DNA of 64,000 nt, taken from assembly GCA_963806335.1 (NCBI GenBank), contig CAWDXO010000021.1, positions 62,001-126,000 of the forward strand, read 5' to 3'. Position numbers and translations under genes: made by a program. Every line of letters starts with the position of its first letter. Position 1 is the stretch's first letter. A model generated the notes under the pieces. It was given only the letters and a program-made list of their open reading frames with translations. It searched no databases and was not told where the DNA came from. The DNA is from Palsa-504 sp963806335. Lineage in GTDB: Bacteria; Actinomycetota; Actinomycetes; Streptosporangiales; Streptosporangiaceae. Positions 49,707 to 57,596 of this stretch are shown here, piece after piece.

Positions 49707-50437
49707 CGCCCATCCTCCCCGGACCCAGAGGCATCGGAACCGGTTCTCGCCAGCCCGCGGTCCGCCGCGTAATCCTGGAGCAGTTCCCGGAGCTGACGAC
49801 GACCGCGGTGCAAGCGCGACATCACGGTTCCGATCGGCGTTTCCATGATGTCGGCGATTTCCTTGTACGCGAATCCTTCGACGTCGGCGAGGTAGACCGC
49901 GATCCTGAACTCCTCGGGCAGCGCCTGGAGCGCTTCCTTGATGTCAGAATCGGGCAGCCGTTCCAGCGCCTCCGCTTCGGCCGACTTCAGGCCGCCAGAG
50001 GTATGCGACGCCGCCCGGGCCAGCTGCCAGTCCTCGACCTCCTCGGCACCGGACCGCTGCGGCTCGCGCTGCCGTTTGCGGTAGGTGTTGATAAAGGTAT
50101 TGGTCAGGATCCGGAAGAGCCACGCCTTGAGGTTGGTGCCCTGCTGGAACTGGTGGAAGGAGGCATAGGCCTTGGCGAACGTCTCCTGCACCAGGTCTTC
50201 CGCATCCGCCGGGTTGCGGGTCATCCGAAGCCCTGCGGAGTACAGCTGATCCAGGTAGGGCAACACCTCCTGCTCGAAGCGCTCGCCGCGTTCTTCGAGA
50301 GTCTCCGGAACGGGACCCACCCCCTCTAGGTAGTACGAGGCCGGGCTGCTGGCATGCAGACCGTATGAGCGGGAGGATACCGTGCCGGAGCCAGAAGCTT
50401 CCGTCAGCATGCCACGTGGTGGCGAGGCTACTGCCAT
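49703..50437 (-). CDS. sigR: Thiol-stress ECF-like sigma factor, sigma-R
   Basis: The conserved core starts at PVPETLEERGERFEQEVLP and includes region 2 (YLDQLYSAGLRMTRNPADAEDLVQETFAKAYASFHQF, GTNLKAWLFRILTNTFINTYRKRQRE) and region 4 (LPEEFRIAVYLADVEGFAYKEIADIMETPIGTVMSRLHRGRRQLRE). The short form would start at the GTG at 50320, matching S. coelicolor sigma-R. The frame stays open upstream; an in-frame ATG at 50437 sits right at the predicted start of a sigma-R-dependent transcript and would give a form 39 residues longer, like the induced sigma-R-prime. It controls thiol/disulfide homeostasis and is inhibited by RsrA. Confidence 0.94.
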   Translation of the reverse strand: MAVASPPRGMLTEASGSGTVSSRSYGLHASSPASYYLEGVGPVPETLEERGERFEQEVLPYLDQLYSAGLRMTRNPADAEDLVQETFAKAYASFHQFQQGTNLKAWLFRILTNTFINTYRKRQREPQRSGAEEVEDWQLARAASHTSGGLKSAEAEALERLPDSDIKEALQALPEEFRIAVYLADVEGFAYKEIADIMETPIGTVMSRLHRGRRQLRELLQDYAADRGLARTGSDASGSGEDGR

Positions 50438-50446
50438 GCCGCTTGC

Positions 50447-50472
50447 AACAAGGCCGTGCATCCGGTCATTCC
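50447..50472 (-). promoter_or_regulatory. Sigma-R-dependent autoregulatory promoter of sigR
   Basis: On the minus strand GGAAT, 18 nt, GTT matches the sigma-R consensus. Counting from GTT, transcription should start around 50437-50440, at the in-frame ATG (50437) of the long sigma-R form. Confidence 0.75.
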
Positions 50473-50555
50473 TGAACCGCTCAGGCGGTCAACTCCGCGC
50501 GGCCGGGAGGTGACAAAGACGCCCAGCCGGGAAGATAAGACATAGGCGCCGGAGG

Positions 50556-51596
50556 ATGCAACGACGCCGAGTCAGGAGTTCAGGGCCCGTGCCACATGCG
50601 GCCAGCGCGATTACCGCGCCCGACACTGATCATCTCCCGGTCTACTGGCAGTTCCACGAGGCCGTGACGCGGGCTCAGCTGGCGTCATGGCTGCCGTCAG
50701 GGCGTCGTACTCTCGTCGACGTCTCGGGACCGCGAGCCTCCGGCGCGGAACTCGCGGCCGCAGCCGGCCACACCGTGCTCCGCGTGATCGATGGTGCGGG
50801 CCCCGCCCGGGGAGGCCGGGGAGGCCTTAATGAAAAGGTTTTCCCCCAGAATGGGGAGCGGGAACGGGAGCAGAATCGGGAACGGGAACGGGCACGGGAG
50901 CAGAATCGGGAACGGGAGCAGAATCGGGAACGGGAGCAGAATCGGGAACGGGAGCAGAATCGGGAACGGGAGCAGAATCGGGAACGGGAACGGGCACGGG
51001 AACGGGCACGGGAACGGGCACGGGAACGGGCACGGGAGCGGGAACGGGAACGGGCACGGGAGCGGGGGGATAAACACGGCAACATCGTCCCGCTGATCGC
51101 GGATGCCTCCCGGCTGTCCTTCTTGCGCGACGGCTGCGCGGATGGCGTGATCGCAGAGGACCGGGCGCTGTCGATGCAGCTGGCCGCCGAGAACATGATC
51201 GCGGACATCGCGCGGATCCTGCGCCCGGGCGGGCGGGTACTCGCCTGCGTGGACTCGCTGGTGCTCGGCATGGCCGTGCTGGCCGACCAGCATCACTGGG
51301 CGCAGCTGGTCGACCTGCCGCACGCCGAGGTGGTGCTCGTGCCCTGGCCGGACGGCACGATCACCCGATGCTACGGCCCCGACCAGGCCCGCGAGCTGTT
51401 CACCGGGGCCGGGCTGAGAGTGGACTGGATCCGGCCGCGGACCGTGTTCTCCGAGTCGATGGTGACGCACCTGCTGCGCCGTGACCCGCGGGGCCTGCCC
51501 AAGCTCGTGCAGGCCGAGCTGGCCGCCGCCGCCGACGAGTCACTCGGGGCCCAGCTGGTGATATCGGCCGCCAAACCGCGTACGCGGCCGCGGTAG
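50556..51596 (+). CDS. Class I SAM methyltransferase-like protein split by an Arg/Glu repeat insert
   Basis: A 346-residue protein. Residues 25-98 hold the first Rossmann half (VYWQFHEAVTRAQLASWL, RTLVDVSGPRASGAELA, TVLRVIDG); residues 173-346 hold the second (GNIVPLIADASRLSFLRDGCADGVIAEDRAL, ILRPGGRVLACVDSL, FTGAGLRVDWIRPRT). Between them lie 72 codons of almost only Arg, Glu, Gln, Asn and Ala from a 6-/18-bp DNA repeat. Motif I is weak, so activity is uncertain. The ATG at 50556 abuts GGAGG; a GTG at 50589 with AGGAG 10 nt upstream is a better-spaced alternative. It is divergent from sigR. Confidence 0.8.
   Translation: MQRRRVRSSGPVPHAASAITAPDTDHLPVYWQFHEAVTRAQLASWLPSGRRTLVDVSGPRASGAELAAAAGHTVLRVIDGAGPARGGRGGLNEKVFPQNGEREREQNRERERAREQNREREQNREREQNREREQNREREQNRERERARERARERARERARERERERARERGDKHGNIVPLIADASRLSFLRDGCADGVIAEDRALSMQLAAENMIADIARILRPGGRVLACVDSLVLGMAVLADQHHWAQLVDLPHAEVVLVPWPDGTITRCYGPDQARELFTGAGLRVDWIRPRTVFSESMVTHLLRRDPRGLPKLVQAELAAAADESLGAQLVISAAKPRTRPR
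50853..51068 (+). repeat. Hexanucleotide-based (GGGNNN)n array inside a gene
   Basis: 216 nt built from GGGAAC, GGGCAC, GGGAGC-type hexamers and five 18-bp units containing CAGAAT. GGG runs recur about every 6 nt on the coding strand, ideal for stacked G-quadruplexes. The array is in frame and encodes (R/E)n with REQN blocks. Confidence 0.95.
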
Positions 51597-51622
51597 CCGA
51601 AGCGGGCGGCGGCCGTGGACGG

Positions 51623-51973
51623 CTACCGCCGGCGCTTGGCGTACGCGGACTGGCAGCTCACACAGCGGGACGCTTCTGGCCGTGCGTCGAGCCTGCCCGC
51701 CGGAATCTGCTGCCCGCAGTCCACGCACTGCCCGTAGGTGTTTTTCTCGACGCGGGCGAGCGCGGCGAGCACCTCTTCTCGCTGGGCACGGGCGGAGATC
51801 AGGACCGCCTCCGTCCGGTCGGCCTCCGACAGCGAGGCTCCCGCGTCGGCCGAGTCCTGGGGATACCCCACCCCGGCCTGCGGTCCCGGATGCTCACCGT
51901 GCAGGATGGATATCGACCGGTCCAGCTCGTGGCGCATCTCCTCCAGGCGCTTACGGGCAACGGTAATCTCCAC
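51623..51973 (-). CDS. DksA/TraR-family zinc-finger protein
   Basis: About 116 residues: an N-terminal coiled coil (ARKRLEEMRHELDRSI, SEADRTEAVLISARAQREEVLAALARVE) and a C-terminal four-Cys finger TYGQCVDCGQQIPAGRLDA ... SRCVSCQSAYAKRRR. DksA-like proteins enter the RNA polymerase secondary channel. The GTG at 51973 with GAGG 7 nt upstream gives a family-sized protein; a longer frame upstream overlaps the SRAP gene and has no homology. It is tail-to-tail with the methyltransferase-like gene. Confidence 0.88.
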   Translation of the reverse strand: MEITVARKRLEEMRHELDRSISILHGEHPGPQAGVGYPQDSADAGASLSEADRTEAVLISARAQREEVLAALARVEKNTYGQCVDCGQQIPAGRLDARPEASRCVSCQSAYAKRRR

Positions 51974-52046
51974 TGGTGTCCTCGCCTCCCGTCCGCGGGC
52001 GAAGCGCAGCCCAGGCTCGTGTGAAGCCCGGCTGCGGGCCGCGGAC

Positions 52047-52844
52047 TTAGAACAACTCGCCGGGCGGCCGCTCCTTGCCGGCGGAAGCCGGAGCTGACTC
52101 GTCAGCACCCCCGGGGAGGGCCTCGATGAGCTCCGGTCCGTTATTCCGGACAAAATTGACGGCCGTTGATACAGGATGCGACGTCAGGCCGCCCGCCATC
52201 GCGGGCAGCATCGCCGCTTGAAGCTGGCCAGGGTCGGTGTTGCCCGGGTCGAGCCAGTCCGCCCAGTGGTCAGGGGAAATCACCATGGGCATGCGATCGT
52301 GGATCTGACCGACATCGTCGGTCGCCTGGGTCGTGATAATCGCGGCCGTCCACAGCCAGGCGCGTTCGTGATCCTCCGGCAGCGCCTCGTCCCGCCAGAG
52401 GTCGTAGATTCCGGCGAATGCGAGGGCGCCACCGTCCGTTCGGTAGATAAAAAAAGGTTGTTTCTGCTTTTTGCCCTCGGTCGAGACGGCTTGCCACTCG
52501 TAGTAGCCGTCGGCGGGAAGGATGCACCGGCGCTTGGCGAAGGCACGTCTGAAGGCCGGCTTGACCGCCACCGTCTCGGCCCTGGCGTTGATCAGCCGCC
52601 CGCCGCCCGAGGCGTCCTTCGCCCAGAAGGGGACCAGGCCCCACCGCACCACGCGTAGCTCACGGGCCTGTGGCTGCTCGTCGCGGGCCGGTCTTTCCAG
52701 AACCGCGTAGACCCGCTTGGTCGGGGCCACGTTGTAGTCAGGGTCAGGCTCCGGGTCGGGCGAGGAGGCCACGCGGTCACGCTCGACGCCGAACTCCTCG
52801 AGGAGTTCCAGGCGCTTGCGCGCCGACACAAAACGACCGCACAT
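52047..52844 (-). CDS. SRAP/HMCES-family DNA-protein crosslink protein (YedK-like)
   Basis: A 265-residue SOS-response-associated protein. The N-terminus MCGRFVSARKRLEL exposes the catalytic Cys2 after Met removal; the substrate residues PDYNVAPTKRVYAV, VRWGLVPFWAKD, RINARAET-like LINARAETVAVKPAFRRAF, the Glu in LPADGYYEWQ and the His in IHDRMPMVI are all present. It traps abasic sites in single-stranded DNA as a thiazolidine crosslink. The start at 52844 (GAGGA 7 nt upstream) is fixed by Cys2. Its position next to aroA is conserved in mycobacteria (Rv3226c-Rv3227). Confidence 0.95.
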   Translation of the reverse strand: MCGRFVSARKRLELLEEFGVERDRVASSPDPEPDPDYNVAPTKRVYAVLERPARDEQPQARELRVVRWGLVPFWAKDASGGGRLINARAETVAVKPAFRRAFAKRRCILPADGYYEWQAVSTEGKKQKQPFFIYRTDGGALAFAGIYDLWRDEALPEDHERAWLWTAAIITTQATDDVGQIHDRMPMVISPDHWADWLDPGNTDPGQLQAAMLPAMAGGLTSHPVSTAVNFVRNNGPELIEALPGGADESAPASAGKERPPGELF

Positions 52845-52953
52845 ACGATCTTCCTCAGCTGAATTCGGTCCGGACACGTCCCGGAAAGCGTGGATTGGCC
52901 TTTCATAGCCAGAATCGGAGCCCGCCAAACCCCGGCGGACGGGCGCACGACGA

Positions 52954-52959
52954 TACGCT
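52954..52959 (+). promoter_or_regulatory. -10 box of a leaderless aroA message
   Basis: TACGCT lies 7 nt before the ATG at 52967. There is no ribosome site. Confidence 0.55.
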
Positions 52960-52966
52960 CAACGGT

Positions 52967-54303
52967 ATGCACCCGGAAGACCACCACCACCGGCCCTGGT
53001 CCACCCCGGCGGCCGCCGGGCCGGTCAGCGCCCGCGTGCGGCTGCCGGCGTCGAAGTCCATTACCAACCGTGCCCTGGTTCTGGCCGCCCTCAGCGATGG
53101 CCCCGCCTCGATCGCGAACCCGCTGCACGCCAGGGACACCTTGCTCGCCGCCACCGCGCTGCGCGCACTGGGGACGCAGATCACCGAAACCGCCTCCCCG
53201 CTGGCCTGGCACCTCACGCCGGGCCAGCCGCCAGCGGGCGCCGAGGTCAGCGTGAACGTGGGCAACGCCGGGACCGTCATGCGGTTCCTGCCCGGGGTCG
53301 CGGCGCTGACCTTTGCCGCGGTCCGCTTCGACGGAGACGCTCGGGCCAGGCAGCGGCCGGTCGGCCCGATTCTGGCGGCACTGCGGCAACTCGGCGCGGA
53401 CATCGATGACGGCGGCCGCGCCGCGGTGCCGTTCACCGTGCACGGGCGCGGTACCATCCGCGGCGGCACCGTCACCCTCGATGCGTCCGGGTCCTCGCAG
53501 CTGGTCTCGGGCCTGCTGCTGACGGCGCCCCGGTCCGAGGAGGGCGTCGAGATCCGGCACGAGGGGCCGCCGGTCCCCTCGGCCCCGCATATCGCCATGA
53601 CGGTCCGCATGCTCCGCGCCGCCGGCGCCGAGGTGACGGAGTTGGCCGGCGCCGGCGCGGGGGCCGGCCGGATGCCTGGCGGGTCGGCCCCGGACGGTTG
53701 AACCTCGGGGCCATCACGGTGGAACCCGACCTGTCGAACGCGGGCCCGTTCCTGGCCGCGGCGCTCGTGACCGGCGGCACCATCACGGTGCCCGACTGGC
53801 CCGGGGACAGCCTGCAGGCGGCCGGGGCGATCCTGGACGCGCTGGCGTCCATGGGGGCACGGTACGAGGTCGGCTCCGACGGGCTGAGCATCACCGGGAC
53901 CGGCCGGGTCCGCGGCATCACCGCCGACCTGCGTGACGTCAACGAGCTCGCGCCGGTGCTCACGGCGGCGGCGGCGCTGGCGGACTCTCCCTCGGTCTTC
54001 ACCGGGCTCGCGCATACCCGCGGCCACGAGACCGACCGGCTGGCCGCCCTGGCCAAGGAGATCAACGCGCTCGGCGGCGACATCACCGAACTGCCCGACG
54101 GATTGCAGATCAGGCCGCGTCCGCTGCGGGCCGGGGCGGCGGGCACGCCGTTCGGGAGCTACGACGATCACCGGATGGTGATGGCCGCGGCCGTGCTCGG
54201 CCTGGCCGTGCCCGGCATCAGTGTCGATAACGCGCAGACCGTGGCCAAGACCTTCCCCGGATTCACCGATGTCTGGGCGGAGATGCTAGGACTACGCCCC
54301 TGA
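52967..54303 (+). CDS. aroA: EPSP synthase (3-phosphoshikimate 1-carboxyvinyltransferase), frameshifted
   Basis: The enzyme of chorismate synthesis is encoded in two frames. The first (52967-53701) carries LPASKSITNRALVLAAL, NVGNAGTVMRFLPGVAAL, DGDARARQRPVGPIL and ASGSSQLVSGLLL. The second, open from upstream of 53665 to 54303, carries DAWRVGPGRLNLGAITVEP, DLSNAGPFLAAALVTGG, AHTRGHETDRLAALAKEI and the C-terminal YDDHRMVMAAAVLGLAV. The join falls within about 53642-53672, in a GCC/GGC-rich stretch with a GGGGG run, and needs a shift of one base back (or two forward). Together they give the full family length of about 445. This may be a sequencing error, a real mutation or programmed slippage. 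Confidence 0.88.
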
Positions 54304-55280
54304 GCCCGCGGGAGCTCGACGAGGACGACGTCCGGGTTCGCCCCGGCCGCGGCTCCCGGCCGCGCACCAGGCGGCGCCCCGCGCACGAAAGCGCGATACA
54401 GGGCTTCGTGACCAGCGTGGACCGGGGCAGGTACGGCTGCATGACCGACGACGGGCTGGTCGTCGCCATGAAGGCCCGCGAACTCGGCAAGGGTTCGGTG
54501 GTGGTGGGTGACCGGGTCGCGCTGGCCGGCGACGCCTCAGGGGCCGAGGGCTCGCTGGCACGGATCGTCCGGGTCGAGCCGCGGACCAGCGCGCTGCGGC
54601 GCTCCGCGGACGATACCGACCCGCAAGAACGGATCATCGTGGCGAACGCCGACCAGATGGTGGTCGTCAGCGCGCTGGCCGAGCCAGCGCCCAACCTCCG
54701 CTTCATCGACCGCTGCCTCGTCGCCGCGTACGACGCCGGGCTCGACCCGCTGCTTGTGCTGACCAAGGCCGACCTGGCGTCGCCGCGCCAGGTGCGCGCC
54801 TTCTACACCCCGCTCGGCCTGCCGATGCTGACCACCAGGCGGCCGCTGCCGCCGCGCACGCTATCCCGGCTGCGCGCCACCGTCGACGGCCGGATCAGCG
54901 TGTTCATCGGGCCGTCCGGCGTCGGCAAGTCCACGCTGGTGAACACGCTGATCCCGGCGGCGGCCCGGACGACCGGGATAGTCAACCCGGTGACCGGCCG
55001 GGGCAGGCACACCTCGTCTTCGGTGGTGGCGCTGCCCCTGGGTGACGGGTGGCTCATCGACACGCCGGGGCTACGCGGGTTCGGGCTGGGCCACGTGAGC
55101 CCCGAGCGGGTCGTCGAGGCGTTCGGGGACCTGGCCGAGGGCGCGGCCTTGTGCCCGCCGGGCTGCGACCACCTCTCCCCCGGCTGCGCGCTGGACGAGT
55201 GGGCCCGCGAGCACCACGCCGAGGCCAGGCTCGACTCGCTCCGCCGCGTGCTGCGCAGCCGCGAAGGCGCCCCCGACTAG
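54300..55280 (+). CDS. rsgA: Ribosome small-subunit-dependent GTPase A
   Basis: A circularly permuted GTPase that helps 30S maturation. After the OB-fold (SVDRGRYGCMTDDGLVVAMKARELGKGSVVVGDRVAL), motifs run G4 (LVLTKADL), G1 (IGPSGVGKSTLVN), G2/G3 (GRGRHTSSS, DTPGLRGFGL) and the zinc site CPPGCDHLSPGC. The conserved actinobacterial N-terminus (DEDDVRVRPGRGSRPRTRRRP) is present upstream of the first GTG (54408), so translation must begin earlier; the only plausible codon is CTG at 54300, overlapping the aroA stop as CTGA, with AGGA 8 nt upstream. If that is wrong the protein starts at 54408. Confidence 0.9.
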   Translation: MSPRELDEDDVRVRPGRGSRPRTRRRPAHESAIQGFVTSVDRGRYGCMTDDGLVVAMKARELGKGSVVVGDRVALAGDASGAEGSLARIVRVEPRTSALRRSADDTDPQERIIVANADQMVVVSALAEPAPNLRFIDRCLVAAYDAGLDPLLVLTKADLASPRQVRAFYTPLGLPMLTTRRPLPPRTLSRLRATVDGRISVFIGPSGVGKSTLVNTLIPAAARTTGIVNPVTGRGRHTSSSVVALPLGDGWLIDTPGLRGFGLGHVSPERVVEAFGDLAEGAALCPPGCDHLSPGCALDEWAREHHAEARLDSLRRVLRSREGAPD

Positions 55281-55407
55281 TCCGAGGGGGCGCGCGGCCC
55301 GGTGGCCGGCAGAATCCGGCCGCCCAACTAACCCACCAGCCACATGCTTCTCGCCACCTTTGGCCTCGTGCGGCGTGGAGCGAGATTTGCGTGGAGGATT
55401 TTGGCGT

Positions 55408-55449
55408 CGTGGAGATTTGTAGGGCCTGGAGTCCCTAAGAATTTCCACG
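55408..55449 (+). repeat. Imperfect 17-bp inverted repeat
   Basis: The arms CGTGGAGATTTGTAGGG (55408-55424) and CCCTAAGAATTTCCACG (55433-55449) pair at 14 of 17 positions around an 8-nt loop. The element is AT-rich against its surroundings and lies in the 270-nt space between the convergent rsgA and DUF2087 genes. It may be a bidirectional terminator or a remnant of a small mobile element. Confidence 0.75.
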
Positions 55450-55480
55450 TAGCGAGTATTTTCCAAGATCTTCTAGCGAC

Positions 55481-55552
55481 TGGGCGCTTGAGGGACTGGG
55501 CGCTTGAGGGACTGGGCGCTTGAGGGACTGGGCGCTTGAGGGACTGGGCGCT
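55481..55552 (+). repeat. 16-bp tandem repeat, 4.5 copies
   Basis: Four identical copies of TGGGCGCTTGAGGGAC and a half copy run right up to the stop codon (complement of 55551-55553) of the DUF2087 gene. The period is not a multiple of three, so it marks non-coding DNA. Confidence 0.95.
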
Positions 55553-55844
55553 AGGCGACGGTGCCGCCGGCGCGCCAGTAGAGGCCGGAGGCGTTCCTGG
55601 ACATGAAGGCCTCGTCGACCAGGTAACGGCGCAGGGCGCAATGGTCATCGAACACCGACTTGAGGATCTCGTTGACGACGGCTTCCGGGTATTTGCGGCC
55701 TGGCTCGAACGCCTGCGCTACCTGGTCCAGCAGCAGCCTGCGCCGGGTTCGGTTGGCCGGAACAACCGTGATCCTGCCATCGCGGATGAAGGCCCGCAGC
55801 TTTTCCGGCGGGTCGGCGAGCAGACCGTCAGCGTGATGACCCAT
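55551..55844 (-). CDS. DUF2087 domain protein
   Basis: A 97-residue protein consisting of one DUF2087 domain: KLRAFIRDGRITVVPANRTR, FEPGRKYPEAVVNEILKSV, FDDHCALRRYLVDEAFMSRN and the final SGLYWRAGGT. This small winged-helix-like fold occurs alone or fused to ArsR/MarR regulators and is probably nucleic-acid binding, though its role is unproven. A CATAAT box on the minus strand 7 nt before the ATG at 55844 indicates a leaderless start. It is divergent from hisN. Confidence 0.88.
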   Translation of the reverse strand: MGHHADGLLADPPEKLRAFIRDGRITVVPANRTRRRLLLDQVAQAFEPGRKYPEAVVNEILKSVFDDHCALRRYLVDEAFMSRNASGLYWRAGGTVA

Positions 55845-55851
55845 CCCGTTA

Positions 55852-55905
55852 ATTATGGCGCCGCTGTGCCCTGGCTGGCCAGTGTGATGTCCTAGGCGGT
55901 ACCGT
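55852..55905. promoter_or_regulatory. Divergent leaderless promoters of the DUF2087 gene and hisN
   Basis: On the minus strand CATAAT (55852-55857) lies 7 nt from the DUF2087 ATG; on the plus strand TACCGT (55900-55905) lies 7 nt from the hisN GTG. Both messages should lack leaders, and the two promoters share about 60 bp. Confidence 0.6.
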
Positions 55906-55912
55906 TTCGCGG

Positions 55913-56713
55913 GTGGCACGACACGACGACGACCTGCGTTTCGCGCACGTCCTCGCGGACAACGCCGACGACATCACCACCAGGCGGTTCCGGGCCCTCG
56001 ACCTACGGGTCGACACCAAGCCCGACCTCACGCCGGTCAGCGATGCCGATCACGCCGCCGAGGAGTCGCTTCGTAACGTGCTGCGCCGGTCACGGCCACG
56101 CGACGCGGTGCTCGGCGAGGAACTCGGCCGGTCCGGCTCGGGGCCGCGCTGCTGGGTCATCGACCCGATCGACGGGACGAAGAACTACGTGCGCGGGGTG
56201 CCGGTCTGGGCCACGCTGATCGGGCTGATGGACGGCCCGGATGTCGTGGTCGGGGTGGTGTCGGCGCCCGCCCTCGGCCGCCGCTGGTGGGGCGCGCTCG
56301 GCGGCGGCGCGTGGACCGGACGAAGCCTCACCAAGGCCTCGCCCTGCCGTGTCTCCGGAGTGACCAAGCTCGGCGACGCGTCGCTGTCGTACTCCGGCCT
56401 GGGCGGCTGGGCCGAGCGCGGGCTGCTCGACAACTTCCTCGGCCTGAGCCGGTCGGTGTGGAGAACCCGCGCGTTCGGGGACTTCTGGTCGCACATGCTG
56501 GTCGCGGAGGGGGCCTGCGACGTCTCGGCGGAACCGGAGGTGTCGCTGTGGGACGTCGCCGCGCTCCAGATCATCGTGACCGAGGCCGGGGGCCGGTTCA
56601 GCACGCTCGAGGGAGAGGCCACGCCGGACGGCGGCAGCGTGGTCTGCACCAACGGTCACCTGCACGACGAGGTGCTGGCCCAGCTCGGCCAGCCCCGCTT
56701 TAAATCCGGGTAA
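55913..56713 (+). CDS. hisN: Histidinol-phosphatase, inositol-monophosphatase family
   Basis: A 266-residue Mg2+-dependent phosphatase. Metal ligands lie in VLGEELGRSG, WVIDPIDGTKNYVRGVPVWATLI and the C-terminal SLWDVAALQIIVTEAGG. The overall pattern (ADNADDITTRRFRALDLRVDTKPDLTPVSDAD at the N-terminus) is that of actinobacterial HisN, which performs the penultimate step of histidine synthesis. Inositol or other sugar phosphates are possible alternative substrates. GTG start without a leader. Confidence 0.92.
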   Translation: MARHDDDLRFAHVLADNADDITTRRFRALDLRVDTKPDLTPVSDADHAAEESLRNVLRRSRPRDAVLGEELGRSGSGPRCWVIDPIDGTKNYVRGVPVWATLIGLMDGPDVVVGVVSAPALGRRWWGALGGGAWTGRSLTKASPCRVSGVTKLGDASLSYSGLGGWAERGLLDNFLGLSRSVWRTRAFGDFWSHMLVAEGACDVSAEPEVSLWDVAALQIIVTEAGGRFSTLEGEATPDGGSVVCTNGHLHDEVLAQLGQPRFKSG

Positions 56714-56798
56714 CCAGGGGCTTGCCCTCGGGGGTTAATTAACCGATGCTGGGGGAACGTCACAAATGCACAAGCGCCGCAACCAGGGGGTGTTACTT

Positions 56799-57209
56799 GT
56801 GAAGGTACGAGACGGCATGTCCCACCTTGTTCTCACGATCGGGCCCGCGCATACGCTGCGGCAGGCGGCGCGGATGATGTCCGCGCGCCACATCGGAGCC
56901 GCGGTCGTGATCGACCCGGAGCATGCGGGCATCGGCATCCTGACCGAACGTGACATCCTCAACTCGGTGGCCGCGGGCGAAGATCCCGACGCCGAGCTCG
57001 CCGCGCAGCACCGCACGGAGGAGCTGACCTACGCCTCGCCCGACTGGACCCTCGAGGACGCCGCCGCGGCGATGGTCAAGGGCGGGTTCCGTCACCTCAT
57101 CGTGGTCGAGGGCAATGACGTGGCCGGACTGCTTTCCATGCGCGACATCGTCCGCTGCTGGACTGGCACCCCGGTCGCCCGGCCGGAGCCCGCGGTCACG
57201 TCCGCCTGA
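56799..57209 (+). CDS. Tandem CBS-domain protein
   Basis: About 136 residues forming one Bateman module: CBS1 VRDGMSHLVLTIGPAHTLRQAARMMSARHIGAAVV through GILTERDILNSVA, and CBS2 LTYASPDWTLEDAAAAMVKGGFRHLIVVEGNDVAGLLSMRDIVRCW. It probably senses an adenine nucleotide and regulates an unknown partner. The GTG at 56799 has AGGGGG 8 nt upstream and fits the family N-terminus; an ATG at 56766 is the alternative. Confidence 0.9.
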   Translation: MKVRDGMSHLVLTIGPAHTLRQAARMMSARHIGAAVVIDPEHAGIGILTERDILNSVAAGEDPDAELAAQHRTEELTYASPDWTLEDAAAAMVKGGFRHLIVVEGNDVAGLLSMRDIVRCWTGTPVARPEPAVTSA

Positions 57210-57275
57210 CCCACCAGCGGGCCGAGGAGGGCCGTTCGGCGCGGGAAAGGGCCAGCCGGGCGCACACTGAGGAAC

Positions 57276-57596
57276 ATGAACCGCGAGGGCGCGGAAACCT
57301 ACCTGCGCGTGCTGGCCGAAGCCGAGATGCGCGGCCCGATGCTGCCCGCGCCGCTGCCGTCCTGGCCGGGCGGCCGGAGGGGTACCGCGCGGATGGCGGC
57401 GGTAGCCGAAGCGCTGACCGCCGTATCCGCGCTCGACGCGGCCACGGCCGCGGACATCATGGCCGACTTCGACCTCGCCGCGGCCGTACGGCAAGACCCG
57501 GGCCTGCCGGGCCGGCCGCGGGCGGCTGGACGGGCTGGACCAGTTCGGCGGGACCGCGGCCCGGCCGGTACCGGTCGGCCGGCACCGGCCCGATGA
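57276..57596 (+). CDS. Small unknown protein, first gene of the MoxR/VWA operon
   Basis: A 106-residue protein of unknown function. Residues 1-75 are predicted helical (AETYLRVLAEAEM, MAAVAEALTAVSALDAATAADIMADFDLAAAVRQD); the last 30 are Arg/Pro/Gly-rich and likely disordered. A CACACT box 7 nt before the ATG suggests an operon promoter with a leaderless start. The stop overlaps the next gene as ATGA, tying it to the operon. Confidence 0.65.
   Translation: MNREGAETYLRVLAEAEMRGPMLPAPLPSWPGGRRGTARMAAVAEALTAVSALDAATAADIMADFDLAAAVRQDPGLPGRPRAAGRAGPVRRDRGPAGTGRPAPAR

Noticed and set aside
51974..52153. N-terminal extension of the DksA-like protein
   Set aside because: It overlaps the 3' end of the SRAP gene, has no coiled-coil or family similarity, and a well-placed ribosome site exists for 51973.
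55481..55552. CRISPR or att site
   Set aside because: It is a 16-bp head-to-tail array with no spacers, no integrase and no tRNA nearby.
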